DNA from: Betaproteobacteria bacterium
GTDB lineage: Bacteria > Pseudomonadota > Gammaproteobacteria > Burkholderiales > JACQAP01
Direction: 5' to 3'
DNA length: 64,000 nt
NCBI GenBank assembly: GCA_016194905.1
Contig: JACQAP010000008.1
Location: 62,001-126,000 of the forward strand
Shown here: piece after piece, positions 53,582 through 62,012 of the stretch
Numbering within the stretch: the first letter of the stretch is position 1
Layout: each line of letters opens with the position of its first letter
The notes under the pieces: generated by a model
Told to the model about the DNA's origin: nothing
What the model saw: only the letters and a program-made list of their open reading frames with translations
Database searches by the model: none
Program-made: the position numbers and the translations under genes

Positions 53582-54451
53582 CTACGACTGGAAGCGCAGG
53601 GGCCGGTGCCACCAGTGCTCGAAGGGGTTGGAATGCAGAATGCCGTCGATGACATCGGCGGAGATGCGTGGCAGTCCGGTGCCTTCGACCATCTTGTTTA
53701 CGTTCTTCAGTCCGTCGATGCTTTCCTGTACGCCCGAGAACGGAAAATCGGTTCCGAAAAAGATTTTGTCCGTCATCCGGTATTCCTGCGCGCAGGCGAG
53801 AATATTCCAGAATTGCCACGGCCGGTAAAACAGCGCCGATATCTCGCAATAGACATTTGGCTGCTTGCGCACCACGGCGATGGTTTCCTCGTACCACGGG
53901 TGCCCCATGTGGGCGCAGATCAGCTTGAGATCGGGATACTGTTGCGCGATCGGCTCAACGTGGATCGCGCGGCCGAGTTCGACCGGCGCATTGCGCGCGA
54001 AGGTCGTGCCCATATGCATGGTCAACGGCAGATCGTGGCGCACGCAGTATTCGTACACCGGCTTCATGCGCGGATCGGACAGCGGCACGCCATTGTAAAT
54101 CGGTCCGTACTTGACGCCTTTGAGTTGCAGATCTTCCACCGCGTGCACCAGGCGATCCATGCAATCCGGCATGCGCGGATCGACGTAGGCGAAACCGACA
54201 AACTTCGACGGATACTTTGCGACACAGGCAGCGCAGGTTTCGTCGTCGCTCTCTACGCCGGCACTGTCGCCATAGCGGATCGGAAACACGATTGCCTTCC
54301 AGACGTTCTCCATTGCCTCGAACAAGGTATCGGCATCGGCAAGCACGCCAGGCGTTCCGTCCGGACGCATGCGCGCCATCTGGCTGCGCCACAACTCAGT
54401 CAGCTGATCGCGATTCCAGATATTGACGTGGCAGTCGACGATCATCTTCAT
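53582..54451 (-). CDS. Amidohydrolase (ACMSD-like TIM-barrel family)
   Basis: This is a 289-residue metal-dependent amidohydrolase of the amidohydrolase-2 group. The N-terminal MKMIVDCHVNIWNRDQLTEL has H-x-N (His8, Asn10) where most members have H-x-H. LTMHMGTTFAR and KLICAHMGHPW provide later His ligands, and FFGTDFPFSG the catalytic Asp. Related enzymes are decarboxylases and hydrolases of cyclic acids. It is the last gene of a transport and activation operon: the acyl-CoA synthetase gene ends 4 nt before its start. The HxN variant may alter metal binding. Confidence 0.85.
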   Translation of the reverse strand: MKMIVDCHVNIWNRDQLTELWRSQMARMRPDGTPGVLADADTLFEAMENVWKAIVFPIRYGDSAGVESDDETCAACVAKYPSKFVGFAYVDPRMPDCMDRLVHAVEDLQLKGVKYGPIYNGVPLSDPRMKPVYEYCVRHDLPLTMHMGTTFARNAPVELGRAIHVEPIAQQYPDLKLICAHMGHPWYEETIAVVRKQPNVYCEISALFYRPWQFWNILACAQEYRMTDKIFFGTDFPFSGVQESIDGLKNVNKMVEGTGLPRISADVIDGILHSNPFEHWWHRPLRFQS

Positions 54452-54455
54452 GTCG

Positions 54456-56072
54456 TCAATCTCCGCGATTGCGAAGCTCGTGCCGGATGATTTTTCCAGT
54501 CGTGGTCATGGGCAGCGAATCGACGTAGCGCACCTGCCGCGGATATTCGTGGGCGGCAAGGCGCGTCCTCACGTGATCCTGCAGTTCGCGCGTCAGCGCG
54601 TCGCCGGGCGCGAAACCCGCCTCGAGCACCACGAAAGCCTTGACGATCTCGGTGCGCTCGGCATCCGGCGCGCCCACGACTGCCGCCATTCGCACGGCGG
54701 GATGGCCGAGCAGGCAATCCTCGATGGGTCCGGGTCCGATGCGATAGCCGGCGCTGGTGATCACGTCATCGTTGCGGCCGACGAATGTCACGTAGCCGTC
54801 CGCGTCCTTCATGCCGGTGTCCCCGGTGATGAGCCAGTCGCCGATGAACTTCTCCTGCGTGGCTTGGCGGTTGTTCCAGTAGCCGAGGAACATGACGGGG
54901 TCGGGGCGACGCACCGCGATGGCGCCAATCTCGCCCGCCGGCAGAATGCGCCCGGCGTCATCGACGATCTCGACGTCATGTCCGGGGGCCGCCTTGCCGA
55001 TCGCGCCGGGTTTCGACGGGAATAATGTTTCGCAGGAAGACAACACCATGTTGCATTCGGTCTGCCCGTAGAACTCGTTGATGGTAAGGCCAAAGGTGTC
55101 GCGTCCCCATTGCAGCAACTCAGGTCCCAGCGATTCGCCGCCGCTGGCGAGCGAGCGGATGTCCAGTTCCCATCGCGAATTCGCATCGGCCACGCCGCGC
55201 ATCATTTTCAACGCGGTCGGGGGCAGGAAGACATTGCGCACATTGTGTTTCGCGATCAGCGCGAAGGCCGTTTCCGGCTCGAATTTCTCGAACCGGTGCG
55301 CAAGCACGGGAATGCCGTGATGCCAGGCGGGCAGCAGGACATCGATCAAGCCGCCGATCCACGCCCAGTCCGCCGGCGTCCACATCAGATCGCCGGCTTC
55401 ACCGAGAAAGTTGTGTGACATCTCGACGCCGGGAAGATGGCCCAGCAAGGTGCGGTGGGCGTGCAGCGCGCCTTTCGGCGGGCCGGTGGTTCCCGAGGTG
55501 TAGATGATCAGCGCCGGATCGTCGGCACGGGTCTGCACCGGCTGGAAGGTTTCGCCCATCGAATTCAGGGCTGCGTGGAAATCCTCGCCGCCTCGCCTCG
55601 CCCCGTCGATGCAGAACACGGTTTCCAGATCGGGAATATCGGCGCGGATATCTTCGATCTTGCCGATGCTGCGGGTATCCGTGATCAGGACCTTGATCCC
55701 CGCATCCTTCAGGCGATAGCGCAGGGCGTCGAGACCGAACAATGTGAACAGCGGAACGACTATCGCGCCGACCTTGTAAGCCGCTACGTGCGCTATCGCC
55801 GTTTCCGGTCCCTGCGGCAATAGGATGCCGACGCGATCGCCCGCGCGCAATCCGCGGCTGACGAACAGGTTCGCGGTCTGGTTGGACAGCCGGCGGATGT
55901 CCGCAAACGTATAACGCGCTGCGGACCCGTCGCGTTTTTCGTGAATCAGCGCAATGTGCATGGGATCGGCGGCCCACTTGTCGCAGATGTCGACGCCGAT
56001 GTTGAAAAATTCCGGAATGGCCCAATCGAATCGGCTACGGACAGCTTCGTAGCTTTCGAAGCGTTGCAACAC
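54456..56072 (-). CDS. AMP-forming acyl-CoA synthetase
   Basis: This is a 538-residue adenylate-forming enzyme. The A3 motif is IIYTSGTTGPPKGALHAHRT, the A5-like motif is NEFYGQTECN, the A8 motif GRNDDVITSAGYRIGPGPIE, and the catalytic Lys of TTTGKIIRHEL is near the C-terminus. It activates a carboxylic acid to an acyl-CoA. The medium-length fold near the propionyl/benzoate clade gives no certain substrate. It lies 9 nt after the NMT1-type binding protein and 4 nt before the amidohydrolase, so uptake, activation and processing of one acid is the inferred task. The annotated start (56072) lacks a strong ribosome-binding site. Confidence 0.9.
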   Translation of the reverse strand: MLQRFESYEAVRSRFDWAIPEFFNIGVDICDKWAADPMHIALIHEKRDGSAARYTFADIRRLSNQTANLFVSRGLRAGDRVGILLPQGPETAIAHVAAYKVGAIVVPLFTLFGLDALRYRLKDAGIKVLITDTRSIGKIEDIRADIPDLETVFCIDGARRGGEDFHAALNSMGETFQPVQTRADDPALIIYTSGTTGPPKGALHAHRTLLGHLPGVEMSHNFLGEAGDLMWTPADWAWIGGLIDVLLPAWHHGIPVLAHRFEKFEPETAFALIAKHNVRNVFLPPTALKMMRGVADANSRWELDIRSLASGGESLGPELLQWGRDTFGLTINEFYGQTECNMVLSSCETLFPSKPGAIGKAAPGHDVEIVDDAGRILPAGEIGAIAVRRPDPVMFLGYWNNRQATQEKFIGDWLITGDTGMKDADGYVTFVGRNDDVITSAGYRIGPGPIEDCLLGHPAVRMAAVVGAPDAERTEIVKAFVVLEAGFAPGDALTRELQDHVRTRLAAHEYPRQVRYVDSLPMTTTGKIIRHELRNRGD

Positions 56073-56081
56073 CTTTAATTC

Positions 56082-57053
56082 CTAAGGCAGGACTTTTATC
56101 TGTCTTACGAACTCAAGCGTGTAGGCCTTGTGGACATCCACGTCGGGCTTTACCAGCCTGGCCTTCGCCATGAAATCGAAAGTCTGCTTCCAGCGCGCGT
56201 CGGTCATCGTGAACAGGCCGAGCTTCTTCGCATCGCCGCCTTCGACGATGCCGTATTCCTTGAGCCTGGCGATGCTGAAGGCAAGCTGCTCGTCGTCCAT
56301 CTGCGGATTGTCTTTCTTGATGAGCGCATTGGCCGGTGCCGGATTTTTGAGGTAACTCTTCCAGCCCAGCGCGGAAGCCTCGATGAAACGCTTGATCACA
56401 TCCGGGCGTTCCTTGACGGTCTTGTTCAGCGTCACGACGGTCTGCGCATAAGGCGGATAGCCGTACTTGGCGAGATGGAAGATCTTCGGTTTCACGCCGC
56501 CCTTCTCGATGGCATAGGGCTCGGAGGTGATATAGCCTTGCTGCGCGATGTTCTTGTCCACCAGGAACTGCTGCACCGAGTAGGCGTAGGGCCGCTTTTG
56601 CGCTTCGGTGAAACCGTACTTCGCCTTCAACCACGGCCAGTAAGTGGTCTCGCTTGCCTGGCCGATCAGCAGCGTGCGGGTCTTCAGGTCTTCGATCTTT
56701 TCCACATCGGGATGCGCGATCAAACCGACCGGTTCGCTCTGGAAATTGGCGGCGACGGTGATGAGCGGCAAGCCCTGTTCGACGGCGTTGATGGTGGCGA
56801 CGTCGTAGCCCATCACGAAATCGGCCTTTTCACCGAGCAGCAATTGATAGACGTTGACCTGCGGACCGCCCATGCCGATCTTTACATCCAGACCGTATTT
56901 CTCGTAGATCCCCTCGGCCACTGCCTGGTAGAAACCGCCGTGCTCGGCTTCGGCGAACCAGTTGGTGAGGAAGGTGACCTTGTCGAGCGCTTGGGCGGCG
57001 GCAGCGCTGAGCAAAAGCAACAAGGCGGCGGCAAGGCGGGCGAAGGTTTTCAT
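56082..57053 (-). CDS. NMT1/THI5-like ABC substrate-binding protein
   Basis: This is a 323-residue periplasmic binding protein. The signal peptide (MKTFARLAAALLLLLSAAAA) has cleavage near AQA-L, followed by the NMT1 fold: KVTFLTNWFAEAEHGGFYQA, GLDVKIGMGGPQVNVYQLLL and YSVQQFLVDKNIAQQGYITS. Such proteins serve SsuABC-type importers for sulfonates, thiamin precursors or aromatic acids. The ATG at 57053 has AGGAG 9 nt upstream. It is separated from the permease and ATPase of the same importer by an inserted toxin-antitoxin pair, so it may use its own promoter. Confidence 0.88.
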   Translation of the reverse strand: MKTFARLAAALLLLLSAAAAQALDKVTFLTNWFAEAEHGGFYQAVAEGIYEKYGLDVKIGMGGPQVNVYQLLLGEKADFVMGYDVATINAVEQGLPLITVAANFQSEPVGLIAHPDVEKIEDLKTRTLLIGQASETTYWPWLKAKYGFTEAQKRPYAYSVQQFLVDKNIAQQGYITSEPYAIEKGGVKPKIFHLAKYGYPPYAQTVVTLNKTVKERPDVIKRFIEASALGWKSYLKNPAPANALIKKDNPQMDDEQLAFSIARLKEYGIVEGGDAKKLGLFTMTDARWKQTFDFMAKARLVKPDVDVHKAYTLEFVRQIKVLP

Positions 57054-57318
57054 TTTGAACAGCTCCTGCTGGACGGGATGCCGCAGTTTACGCCGCTCAA
57101 GCTTTTCCGGCATAGGGCTTGAGCCGGATTGGCGCTTAAGCGTCCAGCCAATTCGGTAGAGAGCGGAAAGTACCTGTCGGGCCTTGGACGAAGGCCAAGA
57201 CGTCATGCAGCCGCTATCCCAATAGAGATGGGCTGTGGCACCGGTGCCGGCGAACGTGCCGGTTCTGGGCCAGGTTTCAATCAAGGCGGGCGAGCGCGCG
57301 CTGATCTGGCCTCCAGTG

Positions 57319-57846
57319 CTACTTCGTGAAATCTCTTTCTATTCGGCCTTTGACCAGTTTCGCGACTACGGGATCGAGCTTCGTCACTGCGAGGCGCTCG
57401 AACAATGCCGCCTTGTTCGTCATTGCATATCTTGCAAGAGCCTGGGTGAATTCGCGATCCTTTTCTCGTCCCGCTACATATTTGGAAATTGCGAGATCGT
57501 GAACTTCCAGACACAGACCGGCGAACCCTCCTGTATTGGGATTCTCGATGCGGACGAGACGCTTCTGCCAGTTTTTAGGAAGCGTGGCAGTGTCCGGACC
57601 TACACCTTGCGCGTAATAGCCATGGGTCCGATGGAATGTCGAACCTTCTCCAATTGCGCCGTCTATGCTGCCGGCCAGTTCGGGTCGCGACAAGGGATAG
57701 AGGTCGGCCTCCATGGATCGCGACAGTATCCCTGGCGCTTCGGGAAACTGACCGAGAACGGCCTGGCTGCCGATGATTACCAGTTCACGATCTCCGGCAA
57801 TTTTTCCGGCAGCACGAATCAGGTGTTCAAGATCGGAACGCGTCAT
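57319..57846 (-). CDS. Nucleotidyltransferase-fold toxin-like protein (DUF6036-type)
   Basis: This is a 175-residue protein. The N-terminal VIIGSQAVLGQFPEAP and MEADLYPLSRPE resemble the G-S and D-x-D segments of the nucleotidyltransferase fold (the acidic pair is ME-AD). Near the middle, DLAISKYVAGREKDREFTQA is the hallmark of DUF6036 and AbiEii-like proteins. Related proteins are toxins or partners in bicistronic modules. The upstream gene overlaps its start by 20 nt, and a palindromic operator precedes that gene. The ATG at 57846 has GGAACGG upstream. It is placed between two parts of an ABC importer operon. Confidence 0.72.
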   Translation of the reverse strand: MTRSDLEHLIRAAGKIAGDRELVIIGSQAVLGQFPEAPGILSRSMEADLYPLSRPELAGSIDGAIGEGSTFHRTHGYYAQGVGPDTATLPKNWQKRLVRIENPNTGGFAGLCLEVHDLAISKYVAGREKDREFTQALARYAMTNKAALFERLAVTKLDPVVAKLVKGRIERDFTK

Positions 57847-58294
57847 AGATCCGTTCCCGTTCTCTCATACTGAGAATGGTGGAAAAAGGCGACGATTGGC
57901 GCAGGCGGGTGGCACGTTCTCCAGGGTCGGTAATGACTGCGGAAACCTCCGCCCATGGCCGCTCAAGAAGCAGCCGCCATTCTTCCAGTGCTGATGGAAT
58001 GCCATCCTTATACCGGGCACGCCAGCCGTCGAAAATTCTTTTCACGACTCGTAGCAGCGCACGATCCTGCTCGATTTTTGCCGCCGCCAGACAGTGCATC
58101 GCAAGGCTGCGCGCATCGAGGATCCGATGCTTCAATGCTCCGGCGGAGAGTGCCTGAATCGGTGCTTCAAGCCTTGTAACAGCGCGCAGGCCCGCCGCCC
58201 GGTGTCGTGCGCGGTAGCGCCGCATGCGCTCGGCGGCAGACTGCGCTTTTCCGGTCGACGGCCGGCCGATCCTGGATCGTGAAGATTTGGGCAT
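57827..58294 (-). CDS. Probable antitoxin/regulator upstream of the nucleotidyltransferase
   Basis: This is a 155-residue protein with a very basic N-terminus (SKAQSAAERMRRYRARHRAA-like) of short-peptide DNA-binding type, and a helical middle (IFDGWRARYKDGIPSALEEW). I do not recognise a named family. Its stop overlaps the downstream gene by 20 nt, and the start at 58294 lies only 3 nt from a perfect palindromic operator, so its mRNA leader would be very short. This arrangement fits an autoregulated antitoxin of a two-gene toxin-antitoxin module. Confidence 0.6.
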   Translation of the reverse strand: MPKSSRSRIGRPSTGKAQSAAERMRRYRARHRAAGLRAVTRLEAPIQALSAGALKHRILDARSLAMHCLAAAKIEQDRALLRVVKRIFDGWRARYKDGIPSALEEWRLLLERPWAEVSAVITDPGERATRLRQSSPFSTILSMRERERIYDAFRS

Positions 58295-58297
58295 TCA

Positions 58298-58321
58298 TTT
58301 ATCGTAACGAGTTACGATAAA
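58298..58321. promoter_or_regulatory. Perfect palindromic operator of the TA-like pair
   Basis: TTTATCGTAAC (58298-58308) and its exact reverse complement GTTACGATAAA (58311-58321) flank a GA centre. The site abuts the start codon of the upstream gene of the pair and almost certainly is the operator for autorepression. Confidence 0.85.
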
Positions 58322-58383
58322 TATGGCAATCTCCATCGCGCGAACCTGCGATCGGTCATTTTCCCGGATGGGCGTCACGACAA

Positions 58384-59172
58384 TCACGACTCCTGCGGCA
58401 ATTCGCTTTCATGCCAGCGGCGCAATGCCAGCCTGGACAGCCAACTTACCACGAGAAAGAGCACAATTCCCGTTGCCGTGATCAGAAACAATGCGGCGAA
58501 CAGTCTCGGGATTTTCAGTTGCAAGCCCGCCTGCAGTATCTGGTAAGCCAGGCCCGATCGCGTGCCGCCGGTACCGGCGACGAATTCGGCGACGACGGCG
58601 CCGATCAGCGCCAGTGCAGTCGCGACGCGCAGTCCGGCAAAAAAATAAGGTGCGGCGCTCGGGATGCGCAACCGCAGCAGGATTTGCGTGCGCGACGCGC
58701 CATAGAGACGAAACAGGTCGATCAGCCCGGTATCCACGCTGCGCAGACCCACGGTGGTGTTCGCGATTACCGGAAAAATAGAAGCCACCGTCGCGCAGAT
58801 CACCAGCGCGTCGTACGGGTCGCTCACCCAGATGATGATCAGCGGCGCGATGGCAACCAGCGGCGTGACTTGGAGAATCACCGCGTACGGCAGCAGCGCA
58901 GATTCGAGCAGGCGGCTTTGCACGAACAGGATGGACAACAGGGAGCCGAGGAATACCGCGAGCAGCAGGGCCGAGCCGGTGACTTGCAGCGTGATCAGCA
59001 ATGAGTGATAGAGCGATTCCCAATCGTGCAACAGGGTCTCGAGCACCAGCAGCGGGCCGGGCACGATATAGGACGGGATCTGGTTGATCGCGACCACGGC
59101 GTGCCACAACACCAGGAAGACCAGTCCCACCACGACCGGTGCGGCGATACTCGTCCAGTGGCGGCCGTTCAT
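58384..59172 (-). CDS. ABC importer permease (SsuC/NMT1-type)
   Basis: This is a 262-residue inner-membrane permease with about six helices. The conserved cytoplasmic EAA-like loop is in FRLYGASRTQILLRLRIPSAA. It pairs with the ATPase encoded immediately upstream; their ends overlap by 4 nt. The substrate follows the NMT1-like binding protein. The start ATG at 59172 overlaps the ATPase stop. The operon is interrupted downstream by the TA-like pair. Confidence 0.9.
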   Translation of the reverse strand: MNGRHWTSIAAPVVVGLVFLVLWHAVVAINQIPSYIVPGPLLVLETLLHDWESLYHSLLITLQVTGSALLLAVFLGSLLSILFVQSRLLESALLPYAVILQVTPLVAIAPLIIIWVSDPYDALVICATVASIFPVIANTTVGLRSVDTGLIDLFRLYGASRTQILLRLRIPSAAPYFFAGLRVATALALIGAVVAEFVAGTGGTRSGLAYQILQAGLQLKIPRLFAALFLITATGIVLFLVVSWLSRLALRRWHESELPQES

Positions 59173-59945
59173 TCCCCGGCCTCCTGCATCACGGATCCGA
59201 GCATCTCCGACAACTGCGCGCTGTACGCCGCGAATTCGGCCGTGCCGCGGAAGGAGTCGGGGCGTGATCGCGGCGCATCGATACCGACCTCGGCGTGGAT
59301 CCGGCCGGGTCGGGGAGACATCACCAGCACGCGCGAGGACAGGAATACTGCTTCGTAGATGCTGTGGGTGACAAACAGGACGGTGAGATTCTCGCGGGCG
59401 CTCAACTCGGAAAATTCCCGATCGAGGCGATTGCGCGTGATCTCGTCGAGCGCGCCGAAAGGTTCATCCATCAGTAGCAGGCGTGATCCGGTGACCAGTG
59501 CGCGCGCAATCGAAACGCGCATTTGCATGCCGCCGGAAAGTTCGCGCGGAAAGGAACGCGCGAATTCCTGCAGGCCTACACGCTCGAGCGCATGGCGCGT
59601 CGTCCTGTCCGCCTCGGCGCGGGCGGTTCCAGCCAAATCGAGCGGCAGCCTGACATTGGCCTGGACGCTCGCCCACGGCATCAGCGTCGGCGACTGGAAT
59701 ACATAGGCAAGGCGGGGCGGCGTAAATCCTTCCGAAATCACGATGCCGCCGCCGGTGGGAGGGGACAATCCCGCGATCAGCCGCAACAGGGTGCTTTTGC
59801 CGCAGCCGGAGGGGCCGACGATCGTGACGAATTCGCCCTCGCGCACGGTCAGGTCGATCGGTTCGAGCGCGCGAGTGTCATTCGGGTAGGTCTTGCAGGC
59901 GCCGCGAATGTCGACAGCGGCAACGGGTGTGTCTGGATGAGTCAC
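59169..59945 (-). CDS. ABC importer ATPase (SsuB/NMT1-type)
   Basis: This is a 258-residue ATPase: Walker A VGPSGCGKSTLLRLIAG, signature LSGGMQMRVSIARAL, Walker B LLLMDEPFGALDEITR and H-loop TVLFVTHSIYEAV. It energises the permease. The start is an ATG at 59945 preceded by no strong Shine-Dalgarno; the usual coding of the Walker A region fixes the frame. It is the first gene of the transport operon, ahead of permease, TA pair, binding protein, acyl-CoA synthetase and amidohydrolase. Confidence 0.92.
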   Translation of the reverse strand: MTHPDTPVAAVDIRGACKTYPNDTRALEPIDLTVREGEFVTIVGPSGCGKSTLLRLIAGLSPPTGGGIVISEGFTPPRLAYVFQSPTLMPWASVQANVRLPLDLAGTARAEADRTTRHALERVGLQEFARSFPRELSGGMQMRVSIARALVTGSRLLLMDEPFGALDEITRNRLDREFSELSARENLTVLFVTHSIYEAVFLSSRVLVMSPRPGRIHAEVGIDAPRSRPDSFRGTAEFAAYSAQLSEMLGSVMQEAGE

Positions 59946-60269
59946 GCCGCGATTCTAACAGCGCCGCTCCGCGGCCAGCCCAGAGAAAAATATTCATCAC
60001 GGCAGCTTCAGCTCCAAGTGTTCCCTTGAGTGTTTCACCTTAAGGACACGGATACCCTGCGCGATAGCGTGGAGTACCCTTTTAGGAAAAGCAAAACTAG
60101 AAGAAGCGAATCGGGTTAATAGCAGGGTGACTATTCGCAGTTCCGTGCCGCCAACTTTTGCAGTGACGGATCATCAGTCACTGAAACAATCCAGCCCGAA
60201 CATTTTCCTCGTTCTTGCCTTTCCTCCGCGCCCTCCGTGTCAGCCGCGGTGAAAAGGCTTTCCTGATCT
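59946..60269. other. Intergenic region with a possible lone repeat arm
   Basis: No gene is recognised. The segment at about 60213-60259 (TTGCCTTTCCTCCGCGCCC and following, ending in GCGGTGAAAAGG) resembles one arm of element C and lies next to the stop of the regulator gene, but I see no partner arm. The stretch also separates the ABC operon promoter from the regulator gene. Confidence 0.4.
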
Positions 60270-61355
60270 TCACTTGCGTGTATCGATCGAAGGAAATGCC
60301 TCTGCAATCGATTCGATCTGACCTGCGCGTGGAGCGCTGTAGCCGGGCAGGCCGGCAATGAGATCGAGGAAGGCTTGCCCACGGATTAGTCCGATCAACT
60401 CCCGGGATTCCGGCAAGTCGAGCGATTCGTCGCGGCCTATCAGCATGTAGCGTTCCTTGGCCATCGGCAGGAAATCGAGCGCGAACTGGCGCGCGGCGGG
60501 TTCCACGCCGAATCCCGCGTCGGCCATGCCGCTGGCGACATAAGCTGCGATCGCGGCATGCGTGAATTCTTCGGTCTGGTAGCCATCGAGACGCTGATGA
60601 TCCACGCCGGCGTCGTCGAGCAGTTGATCGATGAGCAGACGGGTTCCGGAACCGCGCTGCCGGTTGATGAATACCACGCCCGGACGGCCGAGGTCGGCGA
60701 AGCTGCGGATATTTTTCGGATTTCCCCGCGCCAGAAACAGTCCCTGGGTGCGGGTCACGAGGTGAATCAGTTTCTGTTTGTCGGGAAGGAGCCATTTCGC
60801 GTACTGGGCGAGCGCCAACTCGCCCAGCTTGCCTTCCGGCACGTGGAAGCCGCCGAAGTTGCAGGCGCCCCGCGCGACGGATGCGAGCGATTCCTGCGCG
60901 CCCAGGTAACGCAAGTCGAGCTGGATCAGCGAGTGCGCCCGCAACAACTCCGGCAGCTTGGCGACGGCGAAGCCATGGCTGGCGTGGATCCGCAGCGTGG
61001 ATCGGGCTGTCGTGACGAGCTTGCTGATCTCCAGATTGAGTTCCGAGGCGAGGCTTTCCAGTTGCGGAGCGAGGCGTGCATTGATGCGCTGCTCCGCCCA
61101 GAGCAACTTTTCCCCCAGGGGAGTCAGGGTCGTGCCGCGACCGCGTTCAAGATTGACCAGCGGACTGCCGAAAAACTCCGACCAGCGGCCGATGAGGTTC
61201 CAGGCATGGCGATAGGAAAGGCCGGCTTTGGCGGCGGCCACCGTCAATTTCCCGGCGTCGTGAATGGCCTGCAGCACCGGGAAGAGTTGCTGATCGAGCT
61301 CATCCCCTGCCTCGTTGCTGACCAGCCAGGCTGGACGCACCAGAATCTTGCTCAC
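60270..61355 (-). CDS. ModE/LysR-like regulator with a PBP-like effector domain (fds regulator candidate)
   Basis: This is a 361-residue regulator. An N-terminal ModE-type winged helix (about 20-85) contains VAAAKAGLSYRHAWNLIGRW, and a C-terminal periplasmic-binding-like domain (about 115-350) contains NRQRGSGTRLLIDQLLDDAG. It is divergent from fdsG, as are the fds regulators (LysR-type FdsR) of Cupriavidus-like species. Because the formate dehydrogenase is a molybdo-enzyme, sensing of molybdate or of formate is possible. The start GTG at 61355 has AGAGGACG upstream. The name fdsR is avoided because the architecture differs from LysR. Confidence 0.82.
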   Translation of the reverse strand: MSKILVRPAWLVSNEAGDELDQQLFPVLQAIHDAGKLTVAAAKAGLSYRHAWNLIGRWSEFFGSPLVNLERGRGTTLTPLGEKLLWAEQRINARLAPQLESLASELNLEISKLVTTARSTLRIHASHGFAVAKLPELLRAHSLIQLDLRYLGAQESLASVARGACNFGGFHVPEGKLGELALAQYAKWLLPDKQKLIHLVTRTQGLFLARGNPKNIRSFADLGRPGVVFINRQRGSGTRLLIDQLLDDAGVDHQRLDGYQTEEFTHAAIAAYVASGMADAGFGVEPAARQFALDFLPMAKERYMLIGRDESLDLPESRELIGLIRGQAFLDLIAGLPGYSAPRAGQIESIAEAFPSIDTRK

Positions 61356-61370
61356 TGCCCACGTCCTCTA

Positions 61371-61468
61371 TATGCACGAATATTCATATTGTGGGATTAT
61401 CACCCAGGCGCTAGCTTTTGCCTCCTAAAAGGATAGCACCGTCCACCCAATATGCAATTTCCTGCATA
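61371..61468. promoter_or_regulatory. Divergent control region between the regulator and fdsG
   Basis: Two 18-bp partial palindromes share TATG ends: TATGCACGAATATTCATA (61371-61388) and TATGCAATTTCCTGCATA (61451-61468, 6-bp perfect arms). They flank an AT-rich tract with the divergent starts. They are the best operator candidates for the regulator. Confidence 0.45.
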
Positions 61469-61532
61469 AGGGTCTGTCGAAGCGTGAGAATAGACCTGCC
61501 TCGCACGTCAGGCAGGAATCTAAGGAGGCGTT

Positions 61533-62012
61533 GTGTCTGAACACGAGCAGGACCGGAACGCGGTCATCAGCCGCGTTCTCGAAGAGCGAAAGCATCAGCC
61601 GGGAGCCTTGCTGCCGATTCTTCATGGCATTCAGGATGTCCTCGGCTACATTCCTCGCGAGGCCATTGCGCAAATCGCGCAGGCGCTCAACCTGTCCCGT
61701 GCGGAAATCCACGGCGTGGTGAGTTTCTATCATCACTTCCGCACCTCGCCGCCGGGACGGCACACGGTTTATCTCTGTCGTGCAGAGTCCTGTCAATCGA
61801 TGGGGGCCAACCAGCTTGTCGAGCATGCCAAGGCGAAACTGGGCGTCGATTTCCACGAGACCACACGCGACGGTGCGTTTACCCTCGAACCGATTTATTG
61901 CCTCGGCAACTGTGCCTGTTCGCCCGCGATGATGATCGATGAAGAGGTGTACGGGCGCGTTACGCCCAAGCGTTTCGAGGAAGTTGTTCGCACTGTGAAA
62001 GAAGCAGCATGA
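61533..62012 (+). CDS. fdsG: NAD-dependent formate dehydrogenase gamma subunit
   Basis: This is a 159-residue NuoE-like subunit with a [2Fe-2S] thioredoxin-like fold. Its Cys ligands lie in VYLCRAESCQSMGANQL and later in CLGNCACSPAMMI. It sits first in the fdsGBA operon of soluble Mo/W formate dehydrogenases, which oxidise formate to CO2 with NAD+. The start is a GTG at 61533 after a strong TAAGGAGG. The stop overlaps the fdsB start (ATGA). Confidence 0.93.
   Translation: MSEHEQDRNAVISRVLEERKHQPGALLPILHGIQDVLGYIPREAIAQIAQALNLSRAEIHGVVSFYHHFRTSPPGRHTVYLCRAESCQSMGANQLVEHAKAKLGVDFHETTRDGAFTLEPIYCLGNCACSPAMMIDEEVYGRVTPKRFEEVVRTVKEAA

Noticed and set aside
60213-60259. A sixth inverted-repeat element before the ModE-like regulator gene
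   Set aside because: Only one arm-like sequence is visible; no partner was found within the intergenic region, so it is listed only as a possible lone arm.
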